Of a stretch of 64,000 nucleotides of DNA, positions 17,081-25,813 are shown piece by piece. The notes below the pieces were generated by a model. That model had not been told where the DNA came from, searched no databases, and saw only the letters and a program-made list of their open reading frames with translations. Position numbers and translations under genes: made by a program. The DNA comes from VXNE01 sp965208745 (GTDB lineage: Bacteria > Pseudomonadota > Gammaproteobacteria > Pseudomonadales > Azotimanducaceae), in NCBI GenBank assembly GCA_965208745.1, contig CBDBPN010000004.1:3038001-3102000 (forward strand), written 5' to 3'. How positions within the stretch are numbered: the first letter of the stretch is position 1; each line of letters begins with the position of its first letter.

Positions 17081-17806
17081 GTGGCTGAGCTGTCCGCCAA
17101 CGGTCTCCGGAAGCGCTATCGCGACCGGACGGTCGTGGACGACGTCACCCTGCGTCTCGCGAGCGGCGAGATCGTGGGGTTGCTCGGCCCGAACGGGGCC
17201 GGCAAGACGACCTGCTTTTACATGATCGTGGGCCTGGTCCGCATGGACGCGGGCGCGATTCTGCTCGACGGCACCGACCTCAGCCGCGCGGCCATGCACG
17301 ACAGGGCGCGCGCCGGCATCGGCTACCTGCCGCAGGAGGCGAGCGTGTTCCGCCGGCTTTCGGTGGAGGACAACCTCAACGCGATCGCCGAGTTGCGGCG
17401 CGACCTCGGCCGTGCCGAGCGGCGGCGCCTGGTCGAGCGCCTGGCGGGGGAGTTCCGGCTGAACGATATCCGCGCGACGCTCGGGGAACGTCTTTCGGGC
17501 GGCGAGCGGCGCCGGCTGGAGATCGCCCGCGCACTGGCCGGCGAGCCCGCGTTCATCCTGCTGGACGAGCCCTTCGCCGGCATCGACCCGATCTCGGTGG
17601 ACGATCTCAGGCGGGAGATCCTGGGCCTTGCACGCCGGCGGATCGGGGTCCTCATCACGGACCACAACGTCCGCGAGACGCTCGACATCTGCGACCGGGC
17701 CTACATCGTCAACGAAGGACACATCATCGCCGAGGGGGACGCGGAGGCCATCCTCTCGAACGAGACCGTGCGGCGGGTGTACCTCGGCGAGCGCTTCGAA
17801 CTGTAG
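17081..17806 (+). CDS. lptB: LPS export ABC transporter ATPase LptB
   Basis: Cytoplasmic ATPase of the LptBFGC extractor. Motifs: Walker A GPNGAGKTT, Q-loop YLPQEASVFR, signature LSGGERRR, Walker B FILLDEPFAGIDP, H-loop TDHNV. GTG at 17081 is preferred because it gives MAELSANGLRKRY and 241 residues, the length of the E. coli protein; in-frame GTG codons at 17063 and 17072 are alternatives. LptF/LptG are not in the window. Confidence 0.95.
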   Translation: MAELSANGLRKRYRDRTVVDDVTLRLASGEIVGLLGPNGAGKTTCFYMIVGLVRMDAGAILLDGTDLSRAAMHDRARAGIGYLPQEASVFRRLSVEDNLNAIAELRRDLGRAERRRLVERLAGEFRLNDIRATLGERLSGGERRRLEIARALAGEPAFILLDEPFAGIDPISVDDLRREILGLARRRIGVLITDHNVRETLDICDRAYIVNEGHIIAEGDAEAILSNETVRRVYLGERFEL

Positions 17807-17896
17807 TTGCTCGAACTTTCCGTGCGGACTTGGGACTTGCCGTCCGCGGGCGAAGTTCGGGAAACTGCGGCACACCGCGAGATCCGGACAAGACCG

Positions 17897-19396
17897 ATGA
17901 AACCCGCGCTGTCCCTCCGGGTCGGCCAGCAGGTCACGATGACGCCGCAGCTCCAGCAGGCGATACGCCTGATGCAGCTCTCGTCGGTCGAACTCGCCCA
18001 GGAAGTCCGGGAAGCCATCGAAACGAACCCGATGCTGGACTATCCGGACGACACGGACTCCGACCAGGTCGAGGACGGGGAGCACCAGGCGGCGGACGAC
18101 CACGAGGAGCGGGAGGCGGCGGACGGGGAGTGGGAGGACGACTCCTCGGAACCGGACTGGGCGCAGGGCGCGTCGGAGGAGGTCTCGTTCGCGAGCGCGG
18201 ACATCCCGGGGGAGCTTCCGGTCGACACGAGTTGGGACGAGATCTACCAACCACCGCCGATGGCGGCGCAGTTGGCGGGGACCGTGTCCGGCGAGCGCGA
18301 CCGGGAGTTCGCCGGTGGCGGCGAGTCGCTGACCGACTACCTGCTGTGGCAACTGAATCTCGCCCCGGTCTCGACGCGGGACCGGGTCATCTGCACGGCG
18401 CTGGTGCACGCGATCAACGAGGACGGCATGCTCACCGCGGACGTTGGCGACGTTGCCTCCGACCTGGCCGTCGAGGTCGACGAAGTCGAAGCGATGCTGA
18501 AGCTCGTGCAGCAGTTCGAGCCCGCGGGGGTCGGGGCGCGTGACCTGCGCGAGTGTCTGCTCCTGCAGTTATCGGAACTTCCCGCGGACACGCCCCATCG
18601 CGAGGCCGCGCGAGGACTGGTCGAGGACTGTTTCGACGCATTGGCGGCGCGGGACCGCGGCGCGCTGGCGCGTCGGTCGAAGCTGCCGGATGACGTGCTG
18701 AGGTCGGCCCTGGAACTCGTGCGCTCGCTGCATCCGCGCCCCGGCGCCGCGGTGGGCGACTTCGAGGGGGAGTATGTCGAGCCGGACGTCTTCGTGCGCG
18801 GGGACGGCAACCGCTGGATCGTCGAACTCAACCCCGACGCGTTGCCGCGCGTGCGGATCAACGGCGACTACGCGTGCCTCGTCCGCCGGGGGGACAACAG
18901 TCCGGACAACACCTTCCTGCGCGACAACCTCCGCGAAGCCCGCTGGTTCCTGAAGAGCCTGCGCAACCGGGGGGACACGCTGCTCGCGGTGGCATCGAAG
19001 ATCGTCGAGTTCCAACGCGCCTTCCTGGAGCATGGCGAGGAGGCGATGCGGCCGCTCGGACTGGCCGAGATCGCCAACGCGGTCGGCATGCACGAATCCA
19101 CGATCTCGCGGGTCACGACGCGGAAGTACCTGCACACCCCGCGCGGCGTCTTCGAACTGAAGTACTTCTTCTCCAGCCATGTCGGGACCCTGACGGGGGG
19201 CGAGGTGTCGAGTACGGCGATCCGCGCGCTCATTCGCCGGCTGGTCGCGGACGAGGATCCCAGGAAGCCGCTGTCGGACAGCCGCATCGCGACGCTGCTG
19301 GCGGAGCGGAACATCTCGGTGGCGCGGCGCACCGTCGCCAAGTACCGGGAGTCGATGTCCATGCCGCCCTCCAGCCAGCGCAAGCGGCTCCTGTGA
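17897..19396 (+). CDS. rpoN: RNA polymerase sigma-54 factor RpoN
   Basis: Alternative sigma factor for enhancer-dependent promoters (-24/-12). ATG at 17897 gives 499 residues. Region I is Gln/Leu-rich (QQVTMTPQLQQAIRLMQLSS), region II is strongly acidic (about residues 52-95), followed by the core-binding domain, and the C-terminal RpoN box ARRTVAKYRE contacts the -24 element. Located between lptB and hpf as in most gammaproteobacteria. The nitrogen-PTS genes downstream are commonly linked to it. Confidence 0.97.
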   Translation: MKPALSLRVGQQVTMTPQLQQAIRLMQLSSVELAQEVREAIETNPMLDYPDDTDSDQVEDGEHQAADDHEEREAADGEWEDDSSEPDWAQGASEEVSFASADIPGELPVDTSWDEIYQPPPMAAQLAGTVSGERDREFAGGGESLTDYLLWQLNLAPVSTRDRVICTALVHAINEDGMLTADVGDVASDLAVEVDEVEAMLKLVQQFEPAGVGARDLRECLLLQLSELPADTPHREAARGLVEDCFDALAARDRGALARRSKLPDDVLRSALELVRSLHPRPGAAVGDFEGEYVEPDVFVRGDGNRWIVELNPDALPRVRINGDYACLVRRGDNSPDNTFLRDNLREARWFLKSLRNRGDTLLAVASKIVEFQRAFLEHGEEAMRPLGLAEIANAVGMHESTISRVTTRKYLHTPRGVFELKYFFSSHVGTLTGGEVSSTAIRALIRRLVADEDPRKPLSDSRIATLLAERNISVARRTVAKYRESMSMPPSSQRKRLL

Positions 19397-19489
19397 CGGG
19401 CGGGAACGCCGGTAGCCTCCCCGTGTACACTTGGTGTGAAACGGCGGGGGCTGCCGGCGCGCCGACCCGGCGGCGATCAAGGAGGTTTC

Positions 19490-19792
19490 ATGCAGCTCAG
19501 CATCTCAGGACGGCACATCGACGTCACGGACGCGCTGAAGGCGTACGTCAGGAACAAGATGTCGCGCCTGGAACGCCATGACGACCACATTACCAACGTG
19601 CACGTGATCCTCTCCGTGAACAAACTCGTGCAGCGCGCGGAGGCAACGGTCCACACCAACGGGGCCGAACTCTTCGCGAATGCCGACGACTCCGACCTCT
19701 ACGCGGCGATCGACGCGCTGCTGGACAAGCTGGACCGGCAGGTCGTCAAGCACAAGGAAAAGGTCCACGACCACCGGGTACGCACGAACTGA
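19490..19792 (+). CDS. hpf: Ribosome hibernation promoting factor HPF (short form)
   Basis: Binds the 30S decoding region and promotes 100S dimer formation in starved cells. A strong ribosome-binding site AAGGAGG precedes the ATG at 19490 by 6 bases and decides the start. The 100-residue product (MQLSISGRHIDVTDALKAYVRNKM...) has only the N-terminal HPF/RaiA domain, the short gammaproteobacterial type. Lies between rpoN and ptsN as in E. coli. A GC hairpin lies between hpf and ptsN. Confidence 0.95.
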   Translation: MQLSISGRHIDVTDALKAYVRNKMSRLERHDDHITNVHVILSVNKLVQRAEATVHTNGAELFANADDSDLYAAIDALLDKLDRQVVKHKEKVHDHRVRTN

Positions 19793-19892
19793 GCGGTCGT
19801 TTCAAGCCGGCGCCTCCCGGCGCGCCGGAACTTGCCGCTCAAACCCGAAATCCGACAAACTGGGGGTGGCCGCAAGTCGAGGCTGGCCTTCG

Positions 19893-20360
19893 ATGATCGA
19901 TTTCCGCGAGTTGCTGCTCCCGTCCTGTAGCCGCGCGGGTCACCGCGCCGCATCGAAGAAGGCGGCGCTGGAGCAGGCGAGTGAGATCATCGCGGGCGCC
20001 CACCCGAACCTGGCGCCCCGTCGTCTCCTCGAAGGACTCCTCGCGCGCGAGCGTCTGGGCAACACGTGCCTGGGACAGGGGGTGGCGATTCCGCATTGCA
20101 GGATGCCGTGCGACCGCCCGGCTGCCGCGCTGCTGCGGCTGGCCGTGCCGCTCGAGTTCGAAGCGCCGGACGGACAGCCGGTGGACCTCCTGTTCGTGCT
20201 GGTCGTTCCCGACGATGAGGCGCAGCGCCACCTCGACGTGCTCGGGGCCCTCGCGCAGGCGTTCGACCTGCCCTCCAACAGGAACATGCTGCGCCGCGCG
20301 GAGGACGACACGGAACTCCGGGAGACCCTCTTGCGGATGGTTGGACGGGTCGCCGCATGA
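19893..20360 (+). CDS. ptsN: Nitrogen-PTS EIIA protein PtsN
   Basis: The EIIA-type terminal phosphoacceptor of the nitrogen-related PTS, regulating K+ transport and stress responses. 155 residues; the phosphorylated histidine is in GVAIPHCR (near residue 66). ATG at 19893 is used. It overlaps the next gene by 4 bases (ATGA) and is followed by an HPr gene, giving a compact regulatory set. Enzyme I (PtsP) is not in the window. Confidence 0.94.
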   Translation: MIDFRELLLPSCSRAGHRAASKKAALEQASEIIAGAHPNLAPRRLLEGLLARERLGNTCLGQGVAIPHCRMPCDRPAAALLRLAVPLEFEAPDGQPVDLLFVLVVPDDEAQRHLDVLGALAQAFDLPSNRNMLRRAEDDTELRETLLRMVGRVAA

Positions 20361-20725
20361 AGGTCCTCGTCAGTTCATTCGGCTACAAGCACGGGCTGCC
20401 GCCGGACGCTGACTTCGTGTTCGACGTGCGTTGCCTCGCCAATCCGCACTGGGTCGAATCGCTGCGGGCGCTCACGGGCCGCGACGCGGCGGTCGTCGCG
20501 TTCCTCGACGAAGACCCCGACGCCGACCGGATGTTCGACGACATCCGCCGCTACCTCGAGGCCTGGCTGCCCAGGTTCGCCGCGCAGGACCGGACGGTCG
20601 TGCACGTCGCCATCGGCTGCACCGGCGGCCAGCACCGTTCCGTGTACATGGCGGAACGGCTGGCCCGCCATCTGCGTGACCGCATGCCGGACCTGGCCGT
20701 CCGCCACACGGGAAACGCGGGGTGA
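20357..20725 (+). CDS. Stand-alone RapZ C-terminal domain protein
   Basis: This 122-residue protein aligns along its whole length with the C-terminal half of RapZ (VLVSSFGYKHGLPPDADFVFDVRCLANPHW, YLEAWLP, VAIGCTGGQHRSVYMAERLA). In E. coli, RapZ is about 284 residues and has an N-terminal P-loop domain; here nothing of that domain is present, and the start overlaps ptsN as ATGA, leaving no room for it. The C-terminal domain of RapZ binds the small RNAs GlmY/GlmZ in E. coli. So this may be a minimal RNA- or metabolite-sensing module. It retains the usual place between ptsN and HPr. Confidence 0.88.
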   Translation: MKVLVSSFGYKHGLPPDADFVFDVRCLANPHWVESLRALTGRDAAVVAFLDEDPDADRMFDDIRRYLEAWLPRFAAQDRTVVHVAIGCTGGQHRSVYMAERLARHLRDRMPDLAVRHTGNAG

Positions 20726-20991
20726 TCGACGGGCGGGTAACCGTCGTCAACGCGTTGGGCCTGCATGCCCGGGCTGCCGCGAAGTTCGTCAACCTGGCGA
20801 AGACGTTCTCCTCGACGGTCGAAGTGCGCGCGGGCGATCGGTCCGTGGACGGAAAGAGCATCATGGGGGTGATGATGCTTGCCGCCGCGCGGGGTACGGA
20901 ACTGGTCCTGTGCGTGGAGGGTCCGGACGACGCCGAGGCGTTCGAAGCGCTGACGGGACTCGTTGCCCACCGTTTCGGGGAATCGGAGTAG
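20722..20991 (+). CDS. ptsO: Phosphocarrier HPr (NPr type)
   Basis: Passes phosphate from EI-Ntr to PtsN. 89 residues with the active histidine in GLHARAAAKFV (near residue 15) and the serine region GKSIMGVMMLA (near residue 46). GTG at 20722 overlaps the previous stop as GTGA. Together with ptsN and the RapZ-like gene it forms the nitrogen-PTS group. Confidence 0.94.
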   Translation: MIDGRVTVVNALGLHARAAAKFVNLAKTFSSTVEVRAGDRSVDGKSIMGVMMLAAARGTELVLCVEGPDDAEAFEALTGLVAHRFGESE

Positions 20992-21013
20992 GGCTCCCCG
21001 CTCCGGCCCGGGC

Positions 21014-22390
21014 ATGACAACGACCCGTTCCGGAAGCCCGCCGCGGGTGGCCCTGGACGCGCCGCCGGGGCTCTTGGAGATCGTTCGTTCGGTAGGCGAG
21101 GGCGCGTCGAGCGAGACGCGGTCTTTGCTCGAGAGCATGGACGACGCGGAAGTCGCGAACGTGCTCGAGGCGACGCCTCCGAAGGTGCGGGGCATCCTGT
21201 GGGGCTTCCTCGAGCCGGGCCGCATCGGCGGAGTGCTCAACAGTCTCGACGACGAGGTGCGCGGCGACCTGGCCGAGGCGATGGATGCCAGGGACCTGGC
21301 CGAGGCTGCCGACGACCTCGACACCGACGACCTCGCGGACATCCTGCAGCAGCTCCCGGATACGCTCATGCAGCGGGTGCTGGAGTCCATGAGCGCCGCG
21401 GACCGTGGCCGTGTCGAGGTCGTGCTCTCGTATCCGGACGACGCCGCCGGGGGCATGATGAACACGGACACCGTCGCGGTGCGGCCCCGGCACAGCATCG
21501 AGGTGGTCATGCGCTACCTGCGGCGGCGGCGCACGCTGCCGGAGGCCACGGACCAGCTCTTCGTGGTCGACGCCCGGGACGCGTACGTCGGCGTCCTGCC
21601 GGTCGCGCGGCTGCTGACGGCCGACCCGAAGATGACCGTCCTGGAAGTCATGGACGCGGACGCGCCGGCCGTTCCGGTGGACATGCCGGACGACCGCGTG
21701 GCGCGCCTGTTCGCCGAGCGGGACCTGGTTTCCGCGCCGGTGGTGACTGCCGACGGCAGGCTCGCGGGCCGGATCACCATCGACGACGTCGTCGACGTCA
21801 TCATCGAGGACGCGGACGAGACGCTGCTGGCGCAGGCCGGTCTCGAGACCGGCGAGGAGACCTTCACGCCCGTACTGCGCTCGGCGCGCCGCCGGGCCAT
21901 CTGGCTGGGCGTGAACCTCATCACGGCGTTCCTGGCCGCGGCGGTGATCAACGTCTTCGAGGAGACCATAGCGGAGGTCGTGGCGCTCGCGGTGCTGATG
22001 CCCATCGTCGCGAGCATGGGCGGCATCGCCGGGACGCAGACCCTGACGCTGGTGATCCGCGGCATGGCGCTGGGGCAGATCGCGCCGGCGAACCTCGGCT
22101 GGTTCCTCAACCGGGAACTGCTGATCGCCGCGCTCAACGGGCTGCTGTGGGCCGCGCTCGTCGCGACGGCAGCCGCGCTGGCGTTCCAGGACGCGACGCT
22201 GGGCGGGATCATCGCGCTGGCGATGGTCATCAACATCCTCGTCGCCGCCATCGCCGGGAGCCTGCTGCCTTCCCTGCTCGTGCTACTGGACGTCGATCCC
22301 GCGATCGCCGGCGGGGTCGTGCTGACGACGATCACGGACGTGGCGGGGTTCTTTTCGTTCCTGGGGCTCGCGACCCTGGTCTACGCATAA
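21014..22390 (+). CDS. mgtE: Magnesium transporter MgtE
   Basis: An inner-membrane Mg2+ channel gated by its cytoplasmic domains. 458 residues from the ATG at 21014: N-terminal superhelical domain (SLLESMDDAEVANVLEATPP), two CBS domains (about residues 140-260, with LFVVDARDAYVGVLPV and APVVTADGRLAGRITIDDVVDVI), then five membrane helices with GGIAGTQTLTLVIRG and the C-terminal TTITDVAGFFSFLGLAT, which carries pore acidic residues. Last gene of the plus-strand unit, convergent with pmbA 30 bases away. Confidence 0.95.
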   Translation: MTTTRSGSPPRVALDAPPGLLEIVRSVGEGASSETRSLLESMDDAEVANVLEATPPKVRGILWGFLEPGRIGGVLNSLDDEVRGDLAEAMDARDLAEAADDLDTDDLADILQQLPDTLMQRVLESMSAADRGRVEVVLSYPDDAAGGMMNTDTVAVRPRHSIEVVMRYLRRRRTLPEATDQLFVVDARDAYVGVLPVARLLTADPKMTVLEVMDADAPAVPVDMPDDRVARLFAERDLVSAPVVTADGRLAGRITIDDVVDVIIEDADETLLAQAGLETGEETFTPVLRSARRRAIWLGVNLITAFLAAAVINVFEETIAEVVALAVLMPIVASMGGIAGTQTLTLVIRGMALGQIAPANLGWFLNRELLIAALNGLLWAALVATAAALAFQDATLGGIIALAMVINILVAAIAGSLLPSLLVLLDVDPAIAGGVVLTTITDVAGFFSFLGLATLVYA

Positions 22391-22420
22391 GCGAGCGACC
22401 TCGGGGAGCGGTGCCGAGTA

Positions 22421-23764
22421 TCAGGCGGCGACGGTCATCGAGCTTACGAGTACGGAACCCGTGCGGATGTTGCCGCGGGTGTCGACGTCGTTTCCCATCC
22501 CGGCGATGCCCTTGAACATGGTGTCGAGGTTGGACGCAATGGTGATCTCGTCCACCGGGAAGGCGGGCTCGCCGCCCTCCACCCAGAAGCCGGCCGCACC
22601 GCGCGAGTAGTCCCCCGACACCAGGTTCACGCCCTGTCCCATGAGTTCGTTGACGACGAGCCCCGTGCCCATCTCCTCCATCAACGCCTCCGGTGCGACG
22701 GCGTCGCATTCGACGGCGAGATTGAAGACGCCGCCGGCGTTTCCCGTGGTCTCCATGCCCAGGCGGCGTGCCGCGTAGGTATCGAGCACATAGCTCGTCA
22801 GACGCCCGTTCTCGACGAACGCCTTGCCGGAGGTGGCCACTCCGTCACCATCGAAGCCGGCGCTGCCGAGGGCCTTGGGGAGATGCGGATACTCGGCGAG
22901 CGTGATGGACTTTGCCGCGACGTCGCGCCCGAGGGCGTCCACGAGGTACGAAGCGCGGCGGTAAAGGGCTCCCCCACTGATCGCCCCCATGAGGTGCCCC
23001 AGCAGCCCTGCCGCAATCCGTGGAGTGAATAGCACGGGCCACGAACCCGTGGTTACGGAACGCGCCCCCAGGCGCGCGACGGTGCGCGCCGCCGCCTGTT
23101 CCCCGACGCCGACGTGGTCTTCGAGGTCGGCGGCGTCCCGGGCCACGCTGTACCAGTAGTCACGCTGCATGCCGCGGTCGTCCCGGGCGATCATGACGCA
23201 GGTCCCGCCGTGGCGCGTGGCGCGGGTCGCACCCAGGAAGCCGTGGCTGTTGCCGTAGACGCGACACCCGCGCTGGGTCGACATCTGTGCGCCTTCCGAG
23301 TTGACGATCCGCGGGTCGTGGTCGAGCCCGGCGGCTTCCATCTCGAGCGCCAGATCGCGCAGGTCGTCCGGCGCCACGTTCCAGGGGTGGTACAGGTCGA
23401 GTTCCGGCCACTCGGTCGCGATCCGCTCTCGGTCGGCAAGACCGTTGCAGGGGTCACGCCCGGTGTGGCGCGCGATGGCGAGCGCGGCCCGCACCGTCGT
23501 GCGCACGGCCTCGGGGCTCGCGTCGGAGGTGCTGGCGGACCCCTTGCGGTCGCCCACGTACACCGTGATGCCGAAGCCGCGGTCGCGGTTGAACTCCACG
23601 GTCTCCAGGTCGCGCTGGCGGACCGACACGGTCAGCCCCTCGTCCTCGCTCACGGACACCTCCGCCGCCGACGCGCCCTGGCGACGCGCTTCGTCGAGGA
23701 TTCCCGCTACCAGGTCCTTGAGTTCGCGCTCCTGTTCGGCGACTTCCGTAAGGGTGTGGGACAT
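22421..23764 (-). CDS. pmbA: Metalloprotease subunit PmbA (TldE)
   Basis: TldE partner of TldD; the heterodimer degrades unfolded peptides and matures some peptide antibiotics. 447 residues from the ATG at 23764, the usual size. Conserved segments: RDRGFGITVYVGDRKGSAST, SEGAQMSTQRG, FTPRIAAGLLGHLMGAISGGALYR and the Gly-rich GLVVNELMGQGVNLVSGDYSRGAAGFWVEGG. As expected for TldE it lacks the HExxxH of TldD. It is divergent from darP, with 19 bases between starts. Confidence 0.95.
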   Translation of the reverse strand: MSHTLTEVAEQERELKDLVAGILDEARRQGASAAEVSVSEDEGLTVSVRQRDLETVEFNRDRGFGITVYVGDRKGSASTSDASPEAVRTTVRAALAIARHTGRDPCNGLADRERIATEWPELDLYHPWNVAPDDLRDLALEMEAAGLDHDPRIVNSEGAQMSTQRGCRVYGNSHGFLGATRATRHGGTCVMIARDDRGMQRDYWYSVARDAADLEDHVGVGEQAAARTVARLGARSVTTGSWPVLFTPRIAAGLLGHLMGAISGGALYRRASYLVDALGRDVAAKSITLAEYPHLPKALGSAGFDGDGVATSGKAFVENGRLTSYVLDTYAARRLGMETTGNAGGVFNLAVECDAVAPEALMEEMGTGLVVNELMGQGVNLVSGDYSRGAAGFWVEGGEPAFPVDEITIASNLDTMFKGIAGMGNDVDTRGNIRTGSVLVSSMTVAA

Positions 23765-23783
23765 TCCGGTTAGCATAGCCGAC

Positions 23784-24065
23784 ATGAGCACGGACGGTGG
23801 GTCGCCGGCCCCCGACGGTGGGCTCGGCATCAGCAAATCCGCCCGCAAGCGTGACGCGAGGGAGGCGCGCCGCCTCGGCGAGGCCCTTACCGAACTGGAC
23901 CCCGCGCGGCTGGCCCGCATTCCGATCGGCGAGGCGTTGTCCGATGCGCTCGAGGCTTACCGCGGACTGTCGCAACGCGAGGCGCGGCGGCGTCAACTGC
24001 AGCGGATCGGCCGGCTGATGCGGGACGAGGACCGCGATGCCATCGCGGTCGGGCTCGCGCCGTGA
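23784..24065 (+). CDS. darP: DarP (YjgA), N-terminal half as a separate reading frame
   Basis: DarP assists late 50S ribosome assembly; the E. coli protein is one chain of about 183 residues. Here the first 93 residues carry the N-terminal half (ISKSARKRDAREARRLGEAL, LARIPIGEALSDAL, RRRQLQRIGRLMRDED) and stop at 24065. The next frame starts at 24062 (GTGA) and carries the C-terminal half. This may be a natural split with coupled translation or a frameshifted remnant. Position between pmbA and tldD is the standard one. Confidence 0.8.
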   Translation: MSTDGGSPAPDGGLGISKSARKRDAREARRLGEALTELDPARLARIPIGEALSDALEAYRGLSQREARRRQLQRIGRLMRDEDRDAIAVGLAP

Positions 24066-24328
24066 CCGAACTCACGCCGGAGGAACGTGGCCGGAACCGA
24101 CGGCTCGAGCGCTCACGCCGGAGGCGTGGCCGGAACGCCTGCTCACGCCTGCTCACCGAGCCGGACGCGCTCACCGAGTACGTTCGCCTGCATCCGGGGA
24201 CGGACGTGCAGCCGCTGCGGCACCTGATCGGACGCACGCGGCGTGCGCGGGATCCGGCGGTGCGCGCGGACTTTGCGCGCCGCCTTTTCCGCCTGCTTCG
24301 GGAACGGGAGGACCGCGCCGACGGGTGA
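24062..24328 (+). CDS. darP: DarP (YjgA), C-terminal half as a separate reading frame
   Basis: An 88-residue frame with the second half of DarP: RLLTEPDALTEYVRLHPGTDVQPLRHLIGRTRRAR and ARRLFRLLRE correspond to the C-terminal half of YjgA. The segment before it (residues 5-30) looks unlike the family and comes from an imperfect tandem duplication: the stretch at 24071-24097 recurs at 24112-24136 (CTCACGCCGGAGG...GTGGCCGGAAC). That duplication may be what broke the original frame. The GTG start overlaps the stop of the first half. Confidence 0.72.
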   Translation: MTELTPEERGRNRRLERSRRRRGRNACSRLLTEPDALTEYVRLHPGTDVQPLRHLIGRTRRARDPAVRADFARRLFRLLREREDRADG

Positions 24329-24352
24329 CCGGCGTTCGCGCGCGGGCAAGGG

Positions 24353-25813
24353 TCAGGAACGCGTTCCGCCGACGGTGATCCGGTCGATCTTCAGCGTCGG
24401 CTGCCCCACGCCGACGGGCACGCTTTGGCCGTCCTTGCCGCACACGCCCACGCCGCGGTCGAGTTCGAGGTCGTTACCGACCATCGAGACCCGCGTCATG
24501 ATGTCGGGCCCGTTACCGATGAGCGTTGCGCCCCGGATGGGCGCGGTGACCCGGCCCTTCTCGATGAGGTAGGCCTCGGTCGCGGAAAACGTGAACCGGC
24601 CTGAGGCGATGTCGACCTGGCCGCCGCCGAAGCTCACTGCAAAGATCCCGCGATCGATGCTGGCGAGAATCTCCTCCGGCGTCGACTCGCCGCCGAGCAG
24701 GAAGGTGTTGGTCATGCGCGGCATCGGGACGTGCGCATACGACTGGCGCCGTCCGTTGCCGGTAGGCGTTGCGCCCATCAGGCGAGCGTTGAGCTTGTCC
24801 TGCATGTACCCGGTGAGCACGCCGTTCTCGATCAGTACCGTCCGTTGGCCGGCCGTACCCTCGTCGTCGACGGTGAGGGAACCGCGCCGGTCGGTGAGCG
24901 TGGCGTCGTCGATCACCGTGCACAGGCTCGAAGCGATCCGCTCGCCGACGCGGCCGGAATAGGTGGACGTGCCCTTGCGGTTGAAGTCCCCCTCCAGGCC
25001 GTGGCCGACCGCCTCGTGCAGGAGGACGCCTGGCCACCCGGGACCGAGCACCACGGGCATCGAGCCGGCCGGCGCGTCGACGGCGTCGAGGTTGAGCAGC
25101 GCCTGACGCACCGCCTCGCGCGCGACCTGCTCGGCCGGCCCGTCGGACCCGTCGGCGCCACGGGCCAGGATCGATGCGAGGTCGTGTCTCCCGCCGCTGC
25201 CTCCGAACCCGCGTTCGCGGCGGCCGTCCTGCTCCGCGATGACGGTGACGTCGAAACGGACCAGCGGCCGGATGTCCCCCGCGAGCGTGCCGTCGCTCGC
25301 GACGACGAGGCTGATCTCGTGGCTGGCGGCGATCCGAGCCGTGACCTCGGTGACGCGTGGGTCGAGGCCGCGGGCGAAGGCGTCGATGCGCTGGAGCACC
25401 GCCACCTTCTCGTCCTCGTTGGCGGAACCGATGGGGTCCAGTGCCGCATACCTCGGCGTCGCCGTACTGCGCGCATAGGCCTGTACCGAACGGTCGCCGC
25501 CGGCGCGCGCGATGGACCGCGCCGCATCGGCGGCCTGCGAGAGCGCGGGCAGGGCGATGTCGTCGGCATAGGCGAACCCGGTCTTCTCGCCGCTGATCGC
25601 GCGCACGCCGACGCCGCGGTCGACGCTGAAGTAGCCGTCCTTGACGGTGCCGTCCTCCAGGCTCCAGGACTCCGACCGGCGGTGCTGGAAGAACAGTTCG
25701 CCCGTGTCCACGTCGCGGTGCATCAGCCGGCCCACGAGCCGGTCCACGTCGCGGTCGGCGATCTCGCTGTTGTCCCAGAGTTGCCGCTTGGCGACTTCGA
25801 CGGGTTCGTTCAT
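24353..25813 (-). CDS. tldD: Metalloprotease TldD
   Basis: The catalytic subunit of the TldD/PmbA protease. 486 residues from the ATG at 25813. The zinc motif VLLHEAVGHGLEGDFNRKGTS (HExxxH) is near residue 265, with further conserved GGGQVDIASGRFTFSATEAYL near the end. Overlaps yhdP as ATGA, so the two are coupled. Convergent with darP. Confidence 0.96.
   Translation of the reverse strand: MNEPVEVAKRQLWDNSEIADRDVDRLVGRLMHRDVDTGELFFQHRRSESWSLEDGTVKDGYFSVDRGVGVRAISGEKTGFAYADDIALPALSQAADAARSIARAGGDRSVQAYARSTATPRYAALDPIGSANEDEKVAVLQRIDAFARGLDPRVTEVTARIAASHEISLVVASDGTLAGDIRPLVRFDVTVIAEQDGRRERGFGGSGGRHDLASILARGADGSDGPAEQVAREAVRQALLNLDAVDAPAGSMPVVLGPGWPGVLLHEAVGHGLEGDFNRKGTSTYSGRVGERIASSLCTVIDDATLTDRRGSLTVDDEGTAGQRTVLIENGVLTGYMQDKLNARLMGATPTGNGRRQSYAHVPMPRMTNTFLLGGESTPEEILASIDRGIFAVSFGGGQVDIASGRFTFSATEAYLIEKGRVTAPIRGATLIGNGPDIMTRVSMVGNDLELDRGVGVCGKDGQSVPVGVGQPTLKIDRITVGGTRS

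Noticed and set aside
19807..19828. Hairpin between hpf and ptsN as a terminator
   Set aside because: The GC stem has no T tract, and the genes are in a conserved co-transcribed order.
22391..22420. Terminator between convergent mgtE and pmbA
   Set aside because: The gap is only 30 bases and shows neither stem nor T run.
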